Positions 6,676 through 6,773 of a stretch of 6,773 nt of DNA are shown one piece after another. Source of the DNA: Planctomycetota bacterium (GTDB lineage: Bacteria > Planctomycetota > Phycisphaerae > UBA1845); assembly GCA_024278775.1 (NCBI GenBank), contig JAJRSP010000236.1, forward strand, positions 1 through 6,773, given 5' to 3'. The number at the start of each line of letters is the position of its first letter. Position 1 is the first letter of the stretch. The translations under genes were made by a program, and so were the position numbers. The notes beneath the pieces were generated by a model, which was not told the origin of the DNA, made no database searches, and was given only the letters and a program-made list of their open reading frames with translations.

Positions 6676-6773
6676 TTGTTTACGGGCATCATCGAACGGA
6701 TGGGTACGATCGTCAGCGCCACACCGGTGGCCGGAGGGCGTCGGCTGCGCGTGGATGTCGGACCCGTCGCGCA
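6676..6773 (+). CDS. ribE: Riboflavin synthase, N-terminal fragment (runs off the window)
   Basis: Riboflavin synthase converts two molecules of 6,7-dimethyl-8-ribityllumazine into riboflavin and a pyrimidine that is recycled. Only the first 32 codons are present. Read from TTG as Met, they begin MFTGIIERMGTIVSA, followed by a basic stretch and LRVDVGP. MFTGIIE is the near-invariant start of this family, whose N-terminal barrel begins exactly here, so the identification is firm despite the short length. The TTG start is unusual but supported by a well-placed ribosome binding site and by the conserved N-terminus. The gene is divergent from hemL and has its own promoter candidate. The rest lies beyond the right edge, and downstream rib genes cannot be judged. 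Confidence 0.93.
   Translation, partial: MFTGIIERMGTIVSATPVAGGRRLRVDVGPVA

Overview
The window is GC-rich bacterial chromosome with three complete housekeeping or metabolic genes and the start of a fourth. The genes are priA (replication restart helicase), a B12-binding-type radical SAM protein of unknown function, hemL (glutamate-1-semialdehyde aminotransferase, opposite strand) and the 5' end of a riboflavin synthase gene. HemL implies the C5 route to tetrapyrroles. No gene is strictly diagnostic of a phylum. The isolated genes, long spacers packed with hairpin repeats and the style of the proteins are compatible with Planctomycetota or a similar free-living lineage, but this is an impression, not a demonstrated assignment.

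Layout: positions 1-522 hold no convincing gene but contain several dyads, a 10-bp tandem duplication and one copy of a composite hairpin repeat (193-269, minus orientation). priA runs 523-2751 (+). The spacer 2752-3186 carries the second, inverted copy of the composite repeat (2811-2888), so priA is bracketed by it, and then a candidate promoter for the radical SAM gene at 3187-4908 (+). A short convergent spacer with two hairpins separates this from hemL (4971-6275, -). The divergent spacer 6276-6675 between hemL and ribE contains candidate promoters for both genes, an operator-like dyad, a long bulged hairpin and two inverted copies of a second hairpin repeat family. ribE starts at a TTG codon at 6676 and runs off the right end.

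The genes do not form an operon: each has its own spacer and apparent signals, and no shared pathway is evident beyond cofactor metabolism (hemL, ribE, a probably cobalamin-related enzyme). The most interesting material is non-coding. There are two unrelated-looking repeat families, each present as an inverted pair and each with base changes that preserve stem pairing. This points to selection on a folded single-stranded DNA or RNA form, in the manner of REP/REPIN elements. The radical SAM protein is the one coding gene without a known function.
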